Part shown: piece after piece, positions 26,090 to 34,542 of the stretch
How positions within the stretch are numbered: the stretch's first letter is position 1
Layout of the letters: each line of letters begins with the position of its first letter
Assembly (NCBI GenBank): GCA_937951615.1
Contig: CALFBH010000055.1
Span: forward strand, 37,363 to 101,362
Reading direction: 5' to 3'
Length of the DNA: 64,000 bases
DNA from: an uncultured Saprospiraceae bacterium
GTDB lineage: Bacteria > Bacteroidota > Bacteroidia > Chitinophagales > Saprospiraceae
Notes under the pieces: generated by a model
Database searches by the model: none
The model's input: the letters and a program-made list of their open reading frames with translations, nothing else
Told to the model about the DNA's origin: nothing
Made by a program: the position numbers and the translations under genes

Positions 26090-27436
26090 TCAAACACAAG
26101 CTTCATCCGCAATAGCAATCGCCTGGGAAAGAATATCCATTCCCTTATCCACTTCTTCCTCCGTAACAATCAAAGGTGGAGCAACGAAAATAAAATTCCA
26201 TTTCACGAAAGTGAACATGCCCAATTCGCGTATCTTGCCAGCCACTTTGCTCATCACGCCCATTTCTGATGGCTTGGCATTCCAGGGTGCCATCGGTTCT
26301 TTGGTTGCTCTGTTTTTGACCAACTCAATACAGCCTAGTAAACCCGTATTGCGCCAGTCGCCGATAGATGGATGTTTATCGCTCAGTTCAGCGACTTTTT
26401 TATTGACGTATTGTTCCATTTGGACTGTCCGTTCTATCAGGTTGTCCGTTTCGTAAATATCCAAAACGGCTGTTGCAGCCGCACAAGACACCGCATGAGC
26501 AGAATAGGTCAGCCCAAGTGGAAGGTAACGGTCGTTGAAACTTTCTGCAATTTCTTTTTGCACGATAATCCCACCAAGCGGAAGGTAACCAGAAGTCAAT
26601 CCTTTTGCCACGCACATAATGTCGGGCGAGATGCCATGATGATCTACACCAAACCATTTTCCAGTCCGCCCAAAACCGCTCATGACTTCATCTATAATCA
26701 GCAAAATGCCGTATTTGTCACAAATTTCGCGTACTTTTTTCAGGTAGAAAGGCGGATATTTTATACAGCCCGATGAACCTGATTCACCTTCCATGACAAT
26801 CGCTGCAAAATTCTGTGGTCCTTCATAGCGCAAAACCATTTCAAGATTTGCTGCTGCCCGATCGCCACATTCCTCGACAGAGGAAGAATACCAGGGGCAA
26901 CGATAAGCATAAGGATTTTGAACATGCACAATATTTGGTGCCTGTTGGCTATCAACTGCCAGTTTTCGTGGATCGCCGCCAGCCGTCATAGCCGTGAGTG
27001 TTGCCCCGTGATAAGCACGATATTGACACATAATTTTATGCCGACCGGTGTATAATCGAGCCAGCTTAATTGCGTTTTCAATCGCCTCTGCACCACCCAA
27101 TGTAAAGAAGGTTTTGTCCAAACCATCCGGCGTGATTTCGGCTAATTTTTTCCCAACCTCCCCACGTGCATCTGTTGCCATACTTGGCGACACAAAGCTG
27201 AATTTCTCCATTTGCTGTCGCACCGCTTCTGTGACTCGCTGATCCCCATGACCAATGTTAACATTCATCAATTGAGAAGAAAAATCAATGTACGGCTTAT
27301 CGTATTTGTCGTATAAATAAACGCCCTTTGCCCGCTCTACCTGAATCGGATTTAAGCCGCCCTGTTTTGACCAGGAGAAAATAGTATGGTTGAGGTTATT
27401 GTGCAGGGAGGTTTGTGTGTTTGTTGCTACTGTCAT
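26090..27436 (-). CDS. class III (omega-amino acid type) aminotransferase
   Basis: A 448-residue PLP enzyme. Marks are the Schiff-base Lys in VAKGLTSGYLPLGG, the cofactor Asp in LLIIDEVMSGFGRTG, FTLGGAEAIENAIKLAR and the YRAYHGAT segment. Class III enzymes of this type move amino groups between omega-amino acids (beta-alanine, taurine, GABA, polyamines) and pyruvate or 2-oxoglutarate. It is followed upstream in the same orientation by methylmalonate/malonate-semialdehyde dehydrogenase, which fits beta-alanine to malonate semialdehyde to acetyl-CoA. The two are likely co-transcribed across a 100-bp word-repeat gap. Exact substrate is inference. Confidence 0.9.
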   Translation of the reverse strand: MTVATNTQTSLHNNLNHTIFSWSKQGGLNPIQVERAKGVYLYDKYDKPYIDFSSQLMNVNIGHGDQRVTEAVRQQMEKFSFVSPSMATDARGEVGKKLAEITPDGLDKTFFTLGGAEAIENAIKLARLYTGRHKIMCQYRAYHGATLTAMTAGGDPRKLAVDSQQAPNIVHVQNPYAYRCPWYSSSVEECGDRAAANLEMVLRYEGPQNFAAIVMEGESGSSGCIKYPPFYLKKVREICDKYGILLIIDEVMSGFGRTGKWFGVDHHGISPDIMCVAKGLTSGYLPLGGIIVQKEIAESFNDRYLPLGLTYSAHAVSCAAATAVLDIYETDNLIERTVQMEQYVNKKVAELSDKHPSIGDWRNTGLLGCIELVKNRATKEPMAPWNAKPSEMGVMSKVAGKIRELGMFTFVKWNFIFVAPPLIVTEEEVDKGMDILSQAIAIADEACV

Positions 27437-27449
27437 TTTTTGTTATTTT

Positions 27450-27536
27450 TTATTGCGAGTTGCGGGTTGCGGGTTGCGGGTTGCGAATTGTTGGATTATA
27501 ACTCGTTAACCCGCAACTCACCAACTCGCAACTCGA
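27450..27536. repeat. GCGGGTTGCGGGTT word-repeat inverted module
   Basis: The left words GCGAGTTGCGGGTTGCGGG and repeats (27453-27486) face CCCGCAACTCACCAACTCGC plus AACTCG (27510-27535) across a loop of about 23 nt. The vocabulary is shared with the module at 2780. It lies between the dehydrogenase stop and the aminotransferase start. Confidence 0.75.
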
Positions 27537-29006
27537 TTAACTCATCCAATTCGTCCAGGCATCTGGATTCCATTTCGTGGTGCGTTTTTTCAATTTTGTC
27601 CAAAAGAGAATAGAACTTTTTCCTGTGATGTCGGTCACGCCAAATTTGGATTCATTCCAACCGCCAAAAGGGAAAGGTTCGCGGGGGACGGGTACGCCAA
27701 TATTCACGCCCACCATACCTGCACTTACACGCTCCATGACATAGTCTGCCAGTCCGCCATTTTGTGTAAACACAGAAGAGGCATTGCCATAATCAGAGCT
27801 ATTTTCTATACGAATCGCTTCATCCAAATCATCTGTACGCATGATCGCGAGAACAGGCCCGAATACTTCTTCTTTGGCAATATTCATATCAGGCGTCACA
27901 TAATCAATGACGGTTGGTCCAACATAAAACCCGCCTTCTTTGCCTGCTACAGTGGCATTTCGACCATCTACCAGCACTTTTGCGCCAGCAGCTTCGGCTT
28001 CTGTGATGTAACGTTCTATGCGTTCTTTGGCTTCTTTTGAGATAACTGAACCTAAATTATTTCCAGCCTGAATGCTGCGAGTGACTTCGCAAAGTCGCTC
28101 TACAATATGGTCAATCTTGCCCACTCCGACCATCGCGGAAGCTGCCATACAGCGTTGCCCAGCACAGCCCGACATGGATGCAGCGATATTGGTGGCTGCC
28201 ATTTCTACATGGGCATCTGGCAATACGATCAGGTGGTTTTTGGCGCCGCCCAATGCGACACAACGCTTGAAATTGGACGTTGCGCGGGCATAAACAATCT
28301 TAGCCACACGAGTCGAACCGACAAAAGATACCGCATCTATTTCAGGATGGTCGCAGATGGCTTCCACGATTTCACGATCGCCATTCACCACATTTAATAC
28401 GCCATCAGGCAGCCCAGCTTCTTTTAGCAATTCAGCTATTTTTCCACCACTTAGCGGCGTTTGTTCGGATGGTTTTAAAATCATACAGTTGCCCAGTACC
28501 AGCGCATTCGGAATGGTCCAGAGTGGCACCATGTGTGGAAAATTGAAAGGCGTAATCGAAGCGACAATACCTACTGGCACGTGCGTCGTTCGACATTCTA
28601 CGCCTTTGCTGACTTCCTGAACTTCGTCATTGACCATCTGAGGCATAGAACAGGCAAATTCGGTGAGTTCGATACCTTTAAAAACTTCTGCGCGGGCTTC
28701 CCCTTCTATCTTTCCGTTTTCCAGTTGCACCAGCTCGGTCAGTTCATCTATATTGGCAGCCAGCAGTTCGCGGAATTTATAAAAAACCTGTACTCGTTCT
28801 TTTAGTGTCAGTCCTGACCAGGCAGGATAAGCAGCTTTAGCCGCAGCAACGGCTTGGTCTAAGTCGCTCTTGGCCGACATGGGTACATTGGCAATTACTT
28901 CACCCGTTTGCGGACTGAGGACTTCCATTTCCCGATGTTGCCCATTGGTAAATTTTCCGGCGATGAAATTTTGATTGGCTTTGCCTATTAATGTTTTTGT
29001 TGTCAT
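27537..29006 (-). CDS. mmsA: methylmalonate-semialdehyde dehydrogenase (CoA-acylating)
   Basis: A 489-residue ALDH6-type enzyme that oxidises (methyl)malonate semialdehyde to acetyl- or propionyl-CoA. The catalytic Cys is in SGCAGQRCMAAS (about 286). Other family marks are MVPLWTIPNALVLGNCMILK, DAVSFVGSTRVA and GGAKNHLIV; the missing general-base Glu before the Cys is normal for CoA-acylating members. The ATG at 29006 (MTTKTLIGKANQNF) is preferred to one at 29075, since the longer form translates an AATTCCAAA repeat. It fits with the downstream aminotransferase in beta-alanine or valine breakdown. Confidence 0.92.
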   Translation of the reverse strand: MTTKTLIGKANQNFIAGKFTNGQHREMEVLSPQTGEVIANVPMSAKSDLDQAVAAAKAAYPAWSGLTLKERVQVFYKFRELLAANIDELTELVQLENGKIEGEARAEVFKGIELTEFACSMPQMVNDEVQEVSKGVECRTTHVPVGIVASITPFNFPHMVPLWTIPNALVLGNCMILKPSEQTPLSGGKIAELLKEAGLPDGVLNVVNGDREIVEAICDHPEIDAVSFVGSTRVAKIVYARATSNFKRCVALGGAKNHLIVLPDAHVEMAATNIAASMSGCAGQRCMAASAMVGVGKIDHIVERLCEVTRSIQAGNNLGSVISKEAKERIERYITEAEAAGAKVLVDGRNATVAGKEGGFYVGPTVIDYVTPDMNIAKEEVFGPVLAIMRTDDLDEAIRIENSSDYGNASSVFTQNGGLADYVMERVSAGMVGVNIGVPVPREPFPFGGWNESKFGVTDITGKSSILFWTKLKKRTTKWNPDAWTNWMS

Positions 29007-29010
29007 ATTT

Positions 29011-29056
29011 ATAATTTTAAAATTCCAAAAAGGAAAATTCCAAATTCCAAAAAACT
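29011..29056. repeat. AATTCCAAA word repeat
   Basis: AAAATTCCAAAAAGGAAAA followed by TTCCAAATTCCAAAAAACTG, in the leader of mmsA; the same words recur at 33155 and 33858. Confidence 0.6.
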
Positions 29057-29200
29057 GTTTATCTGATTGTTGCAAGCAAGGTAATCAGCTTTGCAAGTTA
29101 CAAAAAATGAGGTGTTTTACACAAATTTGAAAGCTGGGTTTCTTGTTATTTTCAATATAAATGAAAAAAAGTTGCCTGAAATTTATGGAAAAAATGTGTT

Positions 29201-30202
29201 TTGCCCCTCTTTATATATGTGGGAACAATAAAAACAAACCAGGATGTATTGTGGAAAGGTATCATCGAGAGTTTATTTGATGACTTTTTACGCTTTTTTT
29301 ATCCTGACGATATGGATCAATTTGATTTGGAAAAAGGCTTTGAGTTTTTGGATAAAGAACTAAATGTCTTGTTTAGGAAATCGAATAGTCGTAGGCGTTA
29401 TGCTGATAAGCTAGTCAAGGTTTACACTCGTGGCGGGCAAGCAAAATGGATTTTAATCCATATAGAAGTACAAGGTTATAGTGACCCAGATTTTGCCAAA
29501 CGAATGTTCAACTATTATTATCGGATACAGGATAAATATCAGCAGCCGATTGCTGTATTGGTTATTTATACGGATAATCGGCCTGGATTTCACCCCAAAG
29601 AATACATCCAGTCTTATCTGCGTACAGAGGTGCGATATAAATTTCCGACATACAAATTACTGAATAAAACGCTGGAAGATTTTGCGGATAAAAGCAATCC
29701 CTTTGCAGTTGTAATGGAAACCGCATGGTATGCTTTGAAGGAAGATAAACTTGGTGACGAGCATAAAGCGGCACTCAGGATTCGTCTGATTCGCAGGTTG
29801 TTCGGGTTGGGCTATACCAAAAAAAGAATTAACTACCTTGTTGATTTTATCGTCGCATCCGTCAATTTTGAAAATTCTGAAATAAACCGTAAATTTGAAA
29901 ACGAAGTAGATATTATTTTACAAAAAAGAAAACAGATGGGTATTCGAGAAGCTATTTTGCTGGATGCAAGGGAACAGCGGGCTGCCAAGTTAGAACAAGA
30001 GGTAAAGGAAGAGTTCGAGTTACGCAAGGAGGAATTACTTGCACAAGAGTTCGAGTTATGGAAGGAGGAACTACTCGCACAAGAGCTCGTGCAAAAACAA
30101 AAAATCATGATACTGAATCTTCGTAAAAAAGGATTTTCCAATGAAGAAATAGCAGAGATTATGGAGGTTGCTGTCAATGAAGTTATCCGTTTAGCAGAAT
30201 AA
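29201..30202 (+). CDS. Rpn-like PD-(D/E)XK nuclease family protein
   Basis: About 333 residues. The conserved front KTNQDVLWKGIIESLFDDFL, the nuclease-like core ADKLVKVYTRGG ... ILIHIEVQGY (Asp and the E-x-Q of a PD-(D/E)XK site) and RMFNYYYRI match Rpn/transposase_31-type proteins, common in cyanobacteria and Bacteroidota. The C-terminal third is a charged coiled coil with repeated EFELRKEELLAQ units and ends in a small helix-turn-helix-like piece (GFSNEEIAEIMEVAVNEVI). No in-frame ATG exists; TTG at 29201 or GTG at 29219 must start it, unless the true start has been lost. A Uma2 nuclease gene follows 13 bp downstream. Confidence 0.75.
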   Translation: MPLFIYVGTIKTNQDVLWKGIIESLFDDFLRFFYPDDMDQFDLEKGFEFLDKELNVLFRKSNSRRRYADKLVKVYTRGGQAKWILIHIEVQGYSDPDFAKRMFNYYYRIQDKYQQPIAVLVIYTDNRPGFHPKEYIQSYLRTEVRYKFPTYKLLNKTLEDFADKSNPFAVVMETAWYALKEDKLGDEHKAALRIRLIRRLFGLGYTKKRINYLVDFIVASVNFENSEINRKFENEVDIILQKRKQMGIREAILLDAREQRAAKLEQEVKEEFELRKEELLAQEFELWKEELLAQELVQKQKIMILNLRKKGFSNEEIAEIMEVAVNEVIRLAE

Positions 30203-30215
30203 AAATGTAAGAACC

Positions 30216-30812
30216 ATGTTAGTCTTAGAATTGGAATCCAGATACACCATTCGGAATTATTCCGACAATATGACAGACGAAGCGTTTTATTCTTTTTGTG
30301 CTGAAAACAGAGATCTACGCATAGAAAGAGATTCGGACCGAAATGTCATTGTGATGGAACCGGTCGTCTTTGAGTCTGGTTATCATGAAGGAGAAGTTTT
30401 TGCAGAGGTCAGGAATTGGACAAAAAAACACGGAAAAGGAAAAGCATTAAGCCCGTCCACAGGCTTTACCCTGCCCAATGGAGCTATCCGTTCTTCTGAT
30501 GCCTGTTGGATCAGCGAAGAACGTCTTGCTGCCCTTGACGAATCTGAAAAACAGAAATTCGCAGCCATTGTTCCTGATTTTATTATAGAAGTTCGTTCCA
30601 AGTCAGATCGACTAAAAACGCTACAAGCAAAAATGCAGGAATGGATAGAAAATGGTGTCCGACTTGCTTGGTTGATTGATGTCAAAAACCAGACGACCTA
30701 TATTTATCGCGAAATAGGTGAAATCGAAATTATTGAAGGACTCGACAAAATATTGAGCGGTGAAGACATTCTACCTGGATTTGAATTTAAGTTGGACTTA
30801 CTTCAAATGTAA
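30216..30812 (+). CDS. Uma2-family (DUF820) endonuclease-like protein
   Basis: A 198-residue PD-(D/E)XK-fold protein. The family core is visible: GFTLPNGAIRSSDACWIS (the Asp pair), then PDFIIEVRSKSD (Glu and the S-x-S in place of Lys) and MQEWIENGVRLAWLIDV. Uma2 proteins are abundant in cyanobacteria and filamentous bacteria, and their role is poorly defined. The gene is 13 bp downstream of the Rpn-like gene and probably co-transcribed. It is convergent with kynU across a word-repeat module. Nuclease activity is inferred from fold. Confidence 0.88.
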   Translation: MLVLELESRYTIRNYSDNMTDEAFYSFCAENRDLRIERDSDRNVIVMEPVVFESGYHEGEVFAEVRNWTKKHGKGKALSPSTGFTLPNGAIRSSDACWISEERLAALDESEKQKFAAIVPDFIIEVRSKSDRLKTLQAKMQEWIENGVRLAWLIDVKNQTTYIYREIGEIEIIEGLDKILSGEDILPGFEFKLDLLQM

Positions 30813-30829
30813 TAGAGAAACTAAGTGCC

Positions 30830-30922
30830 TGGACTCAACTAAACGCCACTTTCAATTTAACTAATTGGCAATAGTTTTTTTGAATTTGAATTTGACGTTT
30901 GGATTTGTATTTGTATTTCCAC
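30830..30922. repeat. TTTGAATTTGACGTTTGG word-repeat module
   Basis: The right arm TTTGAATTTGAATTTGACG and TTTGGATTTGTATTTG (30879-30918) faces A/C-rich words on the left (CAACTAAACGCCACTTTC, 30836-30853). The 17-mer TTTGACGTTTGGATTTG recurs near 62940. It lies between convergent genes. Confidence 0.6.
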
Positions 30923-32197
30923 TTACCCATACTTTTCCAATAAGCCCACAAAGCGATACACATCTTCAAACGAGTTATACATAGGCACTGGCGCGACACG
31001 GATAACATTAGGCTCACGCCAATCGGAAATTACACCATTATTTGTCAAGTATTCATGTAAAGGCTTGCCATTTGCTCCCGTCAGGATAGAAAGCTGACAA
31101 CCACGTTCTTTGGGATTTGTGGGCGTGATGATATTAAATTGATGCCCTTTTTTATTCAAATCTTCAATCAGAAATTGCATATAAGCGGTGAGCAATTCAC
31201 TCTTTTTGCGTAAAGCCGCCATTCCTACTTCCTCAAACATGTCCAGACTAGCTTTGTGAGCAGCCATGCTGAAAATCTGTGCATTACTGAGTTGCCAGCC
31301 TGCCGCGCCGGGCATCGGCTGAAAACCTTTTTTCATCAAAAAACGCTCTTCTTCATTATGTCCCCACCAGCCCGCAAAACGAGGCAAATCAGGATTCAGT
31401 CGATGCCTTTCGTGAACAAAGGCACCACCAGGCCCGCCAGGACTTGAGTTCAAATATTTATAGGTACACCAAACAGCAAAATCGACATTCCAGTCATGCA
31501 ATTGCATCGGCACATTCCCAGCTGCATGGGCTAAGTCGAAGCCAACAGTTGCGCCTGCTTCATGCCCAGCCTTTGTGATGCTTTCCAAATCAAAGTACTG
31601 TCCCGTATAATAATTCACGCCGCCAAACATGACCAAAGCCAACTCGTCTTTATGTTCCTCAATCGCTGATAAAATATCTTCAGTGCGCAGTATATCTTCT
31701 CCCGCTCTCGGCTCGACTTCAATAATCGCCTCTTCTGGTTGATAACCATGGAATTTGACCTGACTTTCTATGGCGTACTGGTCGGATGGAAAAGCCCCGC
31801 CCTCCATCAATACCTTGAATCGCTTACCCGCAGGGCGATAAAATGAGACCAGCAGTAAATGCAGATTGGTGGTCAGCGTATTCATAATGACCACTTCCTC
31901 CGGCTTTGCGCCAACAATTTTAGCTGCCAAAGCAGAGAAAAAATGATGGTAATCTTTCCAGGGCATATCGCCTCTAAAATGCCCTTCCACACCTTCCTTT
32001 TCCCAATGGAGCAATTCTTTTTCCAGATAAGCACGAGTATTTTTCGGCTGCAAACCGAGCGAGTTGCCACAAAAATAGAGGACTTTTTCTCCTTCGTGTT
32101 GCGGAAAATAAAATTGTTCGCGATAAGCGCGTAAAGCATCTTTTGCGTCTAATTCACGGGCATATTTAGCTGTCGTGTTGAAAGTACTTGGATTCAT
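30923..32197 (-). CDS. kynU: kynureninase
   Basis: A 424-residue PLP enzyme that cleaves kynurenine (or 3-hydroxykynurenine) to anthranilate (or 3-hydroxyanthranilate) and alanine in tryptophan breakdown. Marks are YFCGNSLGLQPKNT at the N-terminus, GFDLAHAAGN and the PLP lysine in WCTYKYLNSSPGGPGGAFVH (about 242), and the C-terminal RVAPVPMYNSFEDVYRF. Length and start are normal. No other kyn-pathway gene is adjacent. Confidence 0.96.
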   Translation of the reverse strand: MNPSTFNTTAKYARELDAKDALRAYREQFYFPQHEGEKVLYFCGNSLGLQPKNTRAYLEKELLHWEKEGVEGHFRGDMPWKDYHHFFSALAAKIVGAKPEEVVIMNTLTTNLHLLLVSFYRPAGKRFKVLMEGGAFPSDQYAIESQVKFHGYQPEEAIIEVEPRAGEDILRTEDILSAIEEHKDELALVMFGGVNYYTGQYFDLESITKAGHEAGATVGFDLAHAAGNVPMQLHDWNVDFAVWCTYKYLNSSPGGPGGAFVHERHRLNPDLPRFAGWWGHNEEERFLMKKGFQPMPGAAGWQLSNAQIFSMAAHKASLDMFEEVGMAALRKKSELLTAYMQFLIEDLNKKGHQFNIITPTNPKERGCQLSILTGANGKPLHEYLTNNGVISDWREPNVIRVAPVPMYNSFEDVYRFVGLLEKYG

Positions 32198-32454
32198 TGT
32201 GCGAATTTAAAGAATCCAAGAGACTTATCTTTGTTTTAAATGGTAAACTCCCAGCAAGTACTCAAATAAAGTTGTCACAAAAGCGTTACCAAGCATTCAA
32301 AAACAAGTCTTGTAAAGTAGCAATTTCCCATTTTTATTCTATTTTTGTAAATAGCATCAAGTCTAAATACAGTTAATTTCTAGCTTGAAAATGCCAAAAT
32401 GTAAGGTTTAGGGTAATATATATTCAAGCTTGGTGATAGATTTTTGTAAAAAAA

Positions 32455-32485
32455 TTGCCAAACTGTATTTATTCCTGTAAATTTG
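32455..32485 (+). promoter_or_regulatory. promoter of the CC-repeat protein gene (TTG-N20-TAAATTTG)
   Basis: TTG at 32455-32457 and TAAATTTG at 32478-32485 are 20 bp apart, a textbook Bacteroidota promoter. Start would be near 32492, with a leader of about 70 nt containing the imperfect hairpin TAGAATCTTTAG ... AATATTCTA. The rest of the 364-bp gap after kynU shows nothing else. Confidence 0.65.
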
Positions 32486-32561
32486 GACTGAATTAATTCA
32501 TTAATATGATTGTAGAATCTTTAGTCGACAAATATTCTACGATTAAAAAAGCGCTTAAATT

Positions 32562-33074
32562 ATGAAATTAAAAGCAACCTTTATTGCATTGTTTGCTTGT
32601 GCGTTCAGCTTCGGGCTTTATGCTCAGGCATGTTGCGTAGGACCAGGAGTTTCTTATCCTAATGGTTCAGCTTCTGCATTTACTTACACTTCTGTAGAAA
32701 CTACAGGATCTACCACCATTTCTGGTGTAGGCGATCCTAATGTTATTTACATGGGTGGTGTAGGTAGCACTTCTGTTTCTACAGGAACTACTTATTCAGG
32801 AGAGTATGCTTCAAGCTCATTCTATCCTTCAAAAAGCTGTTGTCAAGGACCTGCTACAACTTACCCTACGGGTAACACAGCAACGGTTACTTCCTACAAC
32901 ACAGGAGGAAGCTCTTCCAGCAGCAGTTATGTTGGTGCAGGCGATCCTAATGTTATCTATATGGGTGGCGTAGGTTCTACCAGCACTTCTACTTACATCG
33001 AGCCAATGACGGTTTCTGATGTTGGAAATAGCTGTTGTGGTGGGCCAGGCATTTCTTATCCAAAGGGTAATTAA
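32562..33074 (+). CDS. small secreted Cys-Cys repeat protein, family not recognised
   Basis: A 170-residue exported protein with a signal peptide (MKLKATFIALFACAFSFGLY, cleaved near AQA). The mature part is built of repeats. CCxGPxxxYPxG occurs three times (CCVGPGVSYPNG, CCQGPATTYPTG, CCGGPGISYPKG), and GDPNVIYMGGVGSTS occurs twice. Ser/Thr-rich linkers (TGGSSSSSSY) join them. Paired cysteines suggest disulfide or metal-bound knots. It has a strong promoter with its own leader and a very strong terminator, so it looks like a highly expressed single-gene unit. No known family comes to mind; a surface or matrix structural protein is a guess. Confidence 0.85.
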   Translation: MKLKATFIALFACAFSFGLYAQACCVGPGVSYPNGSASAFTYTSVETTGSTTISGVGDPNVIYMGGVGSTSVSTGTTYSGEYASSSFYPSKSCCQGPATTYPTGNTATVTSYNTGGSSSSSSYVGAGDPNVIYMGGVGSTSTSTYIEPMTVSDVGNSCCGGPGISYPKGN

Positions 33075-33100
33075 GCACTGCGCAAACACGCTAAAAATAA

Positions 33101-33133
33101 AAAAGGTTGTTCCTCACGGAGCAACCTTTTTTT
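33101..33133. terminator. strong two-way intrinsic terminator
   Basis: A 13-bp stem (33101-33113 with 33118-33130, one G-T pair), loop TCAC, with a T-run on one side and an A-run on the other. It serves the CC-repeat gene and can also serve the convergent nfu gene. Confidence 0.9.
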
Positions 33134-33139
33134 ATGTTG

Positions 33140-33215
33140 AAATCCCAAACAAAAAGCACCAAATTCCAAAAGTGTAAAAACTACTTTGGAATTTGGTGCT
33201 TTATATTTTGTAATT
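33140..33215. repeat. AGCACCAAATTCCAAA inverted module, nfu 3' side
   Basis: AGCACCAAATTCCAAA (33155-33170) pairs perfectly with 33185-33200 across a 14-nt loop, with A/T-rich word tails on both sides. The 17-mer AGCACCAAATTCCAAAA recurs at 33858 on the other side of nfu. Confidence 0.75.
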
Positions 33216-33220
33216 TTAGT

Positions 33221-33829
33221 CTATCCAGCTTCTGCAACGACTTCCTGTACTTCTGGCACCATTCTTTTCAGCATCCCTTCAATACCTGCTTTTAATGTCA
33301 CGGAGGAAGAAGGACAACCACTGCAAGATCCCTGCATGATGACGTGTACCTTACCTTCCTTGAAAGATTTGAACTCTATATTGCCGCCGTCCATTTCTAC
33401 GGCAGGTTTTACATAAGTATCAATTAATTCTCTGATTTTCTGTGACAATTCGGGATGCTCATCGCCTGCCTCCTGCATTGCCTGAGCTTCCATTTCTTTC
33501 TTTATAGCTTCGAAGCCCTCTTTCACCACAATTTTCCCATCCTGAATATAAGTCTTGATGAACTCCTTGAGGTTCAACATTATGTCTTCCCAGGAATAGT
33601 TAAATTCTTTGGTAATAGTGACAAAATTATTAGCAATATAAACACCTTTTACAAAAGGAAATTCAAATAAAGCCTCAGCGAGTGGCGACCATTCTTTTGC
33701 CAGTTCTTCTTCCCGAAAATCAGCCGTATTATTAGGATACAACATTCGGTTGGTCACAAACTTCAGAGATTCGGGATTGGGGGTTTGCTCCGTGTAGAGC
33801 ATGACTGGTCCTTGCGTTATCGTTGACAT
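33221..33829 (-). CDS. Nfu/NifU-type Fe-S scaffold protein
   Basis: A 202-residue protein with an N-terminal Nfu_N domain (LYTEQTPNPESLKFVTNRML, residues 12-31 onward) and a C-terminal NifU domain with the cluster-binding CxxC at Cys169/Cys172 (GSCSGCPSSS). It carries a 4Fe-4S cluster to target enzymes in the cytoplasm. The acidic linker (about 115-130) is typical. The gene is flanked on both sides by copies of the same AGCACCAAATTCCAAAA repeat. An nfuA-like role is well supported; the symbol is left open because Bacteroidota have several paralogues. Confidence 0.93.
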   Translation of the reverse strand: MSTITQGPVMLYTEQTPNPESLKFVTNRMLYPNNTADFREEELAKEWSPLAEALFEFPFVKGVYIANNFVTITKEFNYSWEDIMLNLKEFIKTYIQDGKIVVKEGFEAIKKEMEAQAMQEAGDEHPELSQKIRELIDTYVKPAVEMDGGNIEFKSFKEGKVHVIMQGSCSGCPSSSVTLKAGIEGMLKRMVPEVQEVVAEAG

Positions 33830-33844
33830 ATTTTTATAATTAAA

Positions 33845-33915
33845 ACTTCAATATTCAAGCACCAAATTCCAAAAAGGATAATAATTTTGGAATTTGGAAT
33901 TCGACATTTTAGAAT
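33845..33915. repeat. AGCACCAAATTCCAAA inverted module, nfu 5' side
   Basis: AGCACCAAATTCCAAAA (33858-33874) faces ATTTTGGAATTTGGAATTC across about 8 nt. It is the second copy of the module found at 33140. Confidence 0.7.
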
Positions 33916-33999
33916 TTAAAACTGCGTTATTTAGAACGTTTCTACAAAGGTAACATTTTTTTGGGGAGATGGTTGATGAATGGAAGTAGCGGTGCATAA

Positions 34000-34323
34000 C
34001 ATTTTTTACAAGCTTTCGATAAATTGGGCCGCCTTACTATCTGTAGCACTTCCTTACAACAGGCTAATGAGTTTGGAATAGTAGCTATTTACCCTAATCC
34101 AATTGGTGATCAGGCGACGATTATTTACGAAACAACGACAGGAAATAATGTTTTATTCAAAGTAGTAGATATTCTCGGACGAACATACACAGAAGAAATA
34201 CTTGATGCCAAGATAGGAATGAATGTCAAAGTAATCGACACTTCTAAATTCTCTTCAGCAATGTATTTTATAGTGTTGGATGACGGTGTACAACATTCTA
34301 CCGCAAAGCTACTGCGAAGGTAA
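34000..34323 (+). pseudogene. orphan T9SS C-terminal sorting domain
   Basis: About 100 codons with no ATG or signal peptide, opened by a TAA at 33997. The sequence is a type A T9SS sorting domain: VAIYPNPIGDQATIIYE, VVDILGRTY, DTSKFSSAMYFIVLDDG and KLLRR. Such domains sit at the very C-terminus of secreted cargo and direct it through the type IX machine to the cell surface. Here the cargo is missing, so this is the tail of a deleted gene. The next gene (34543) is a large secreted metalloprotease without a recognisable sorting domain. Confidence 0.75.
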
Positions 34324-34329
34324 ACTCCT

Positions 34330-34397
34330 ACGGCTTTTGCACCTAGATGAAAAGTAAAAGTGTTCTTTGAAAACTTTAGGGCAAAAGCCGTGTTTTT
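34330..34397 (+). terminator. terminator after the sorting-domain remnant
   Basis: ACGGCTTTTGC (34330-34340) pairs with GCAAAAGCCGT (34381-34391) across a 40-nt loop and is followed by seven T. Confidence 0.65.
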
Positions 34398-34409
34398 TTA
34401 ACATTTTTA

Positions 34410-34442
34410 TTTGTATATTAATAATAACAATAATTAAATTTG
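34410..34442 (+). promoter_or_regulatory. promoter of the metalloprotease gene (TTTG-N21-TAAATTTG)
   Basis: TTTG at 34410-34413 and TAAATTTG at 34435-34442 with a 21-bp spacer fit the Bacteroidota consensus. The leader would be about 95 nt. Confidence 0.6.
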
Positions 34443-34542
34443 CAATTAATCACCCGACAACCATCATATACTGATTATACATAATCAATTATTTTAAACC
34501 ATAAAATAAGTCTCACTAAAAGACTTACTTCTTTTTTTAGCT

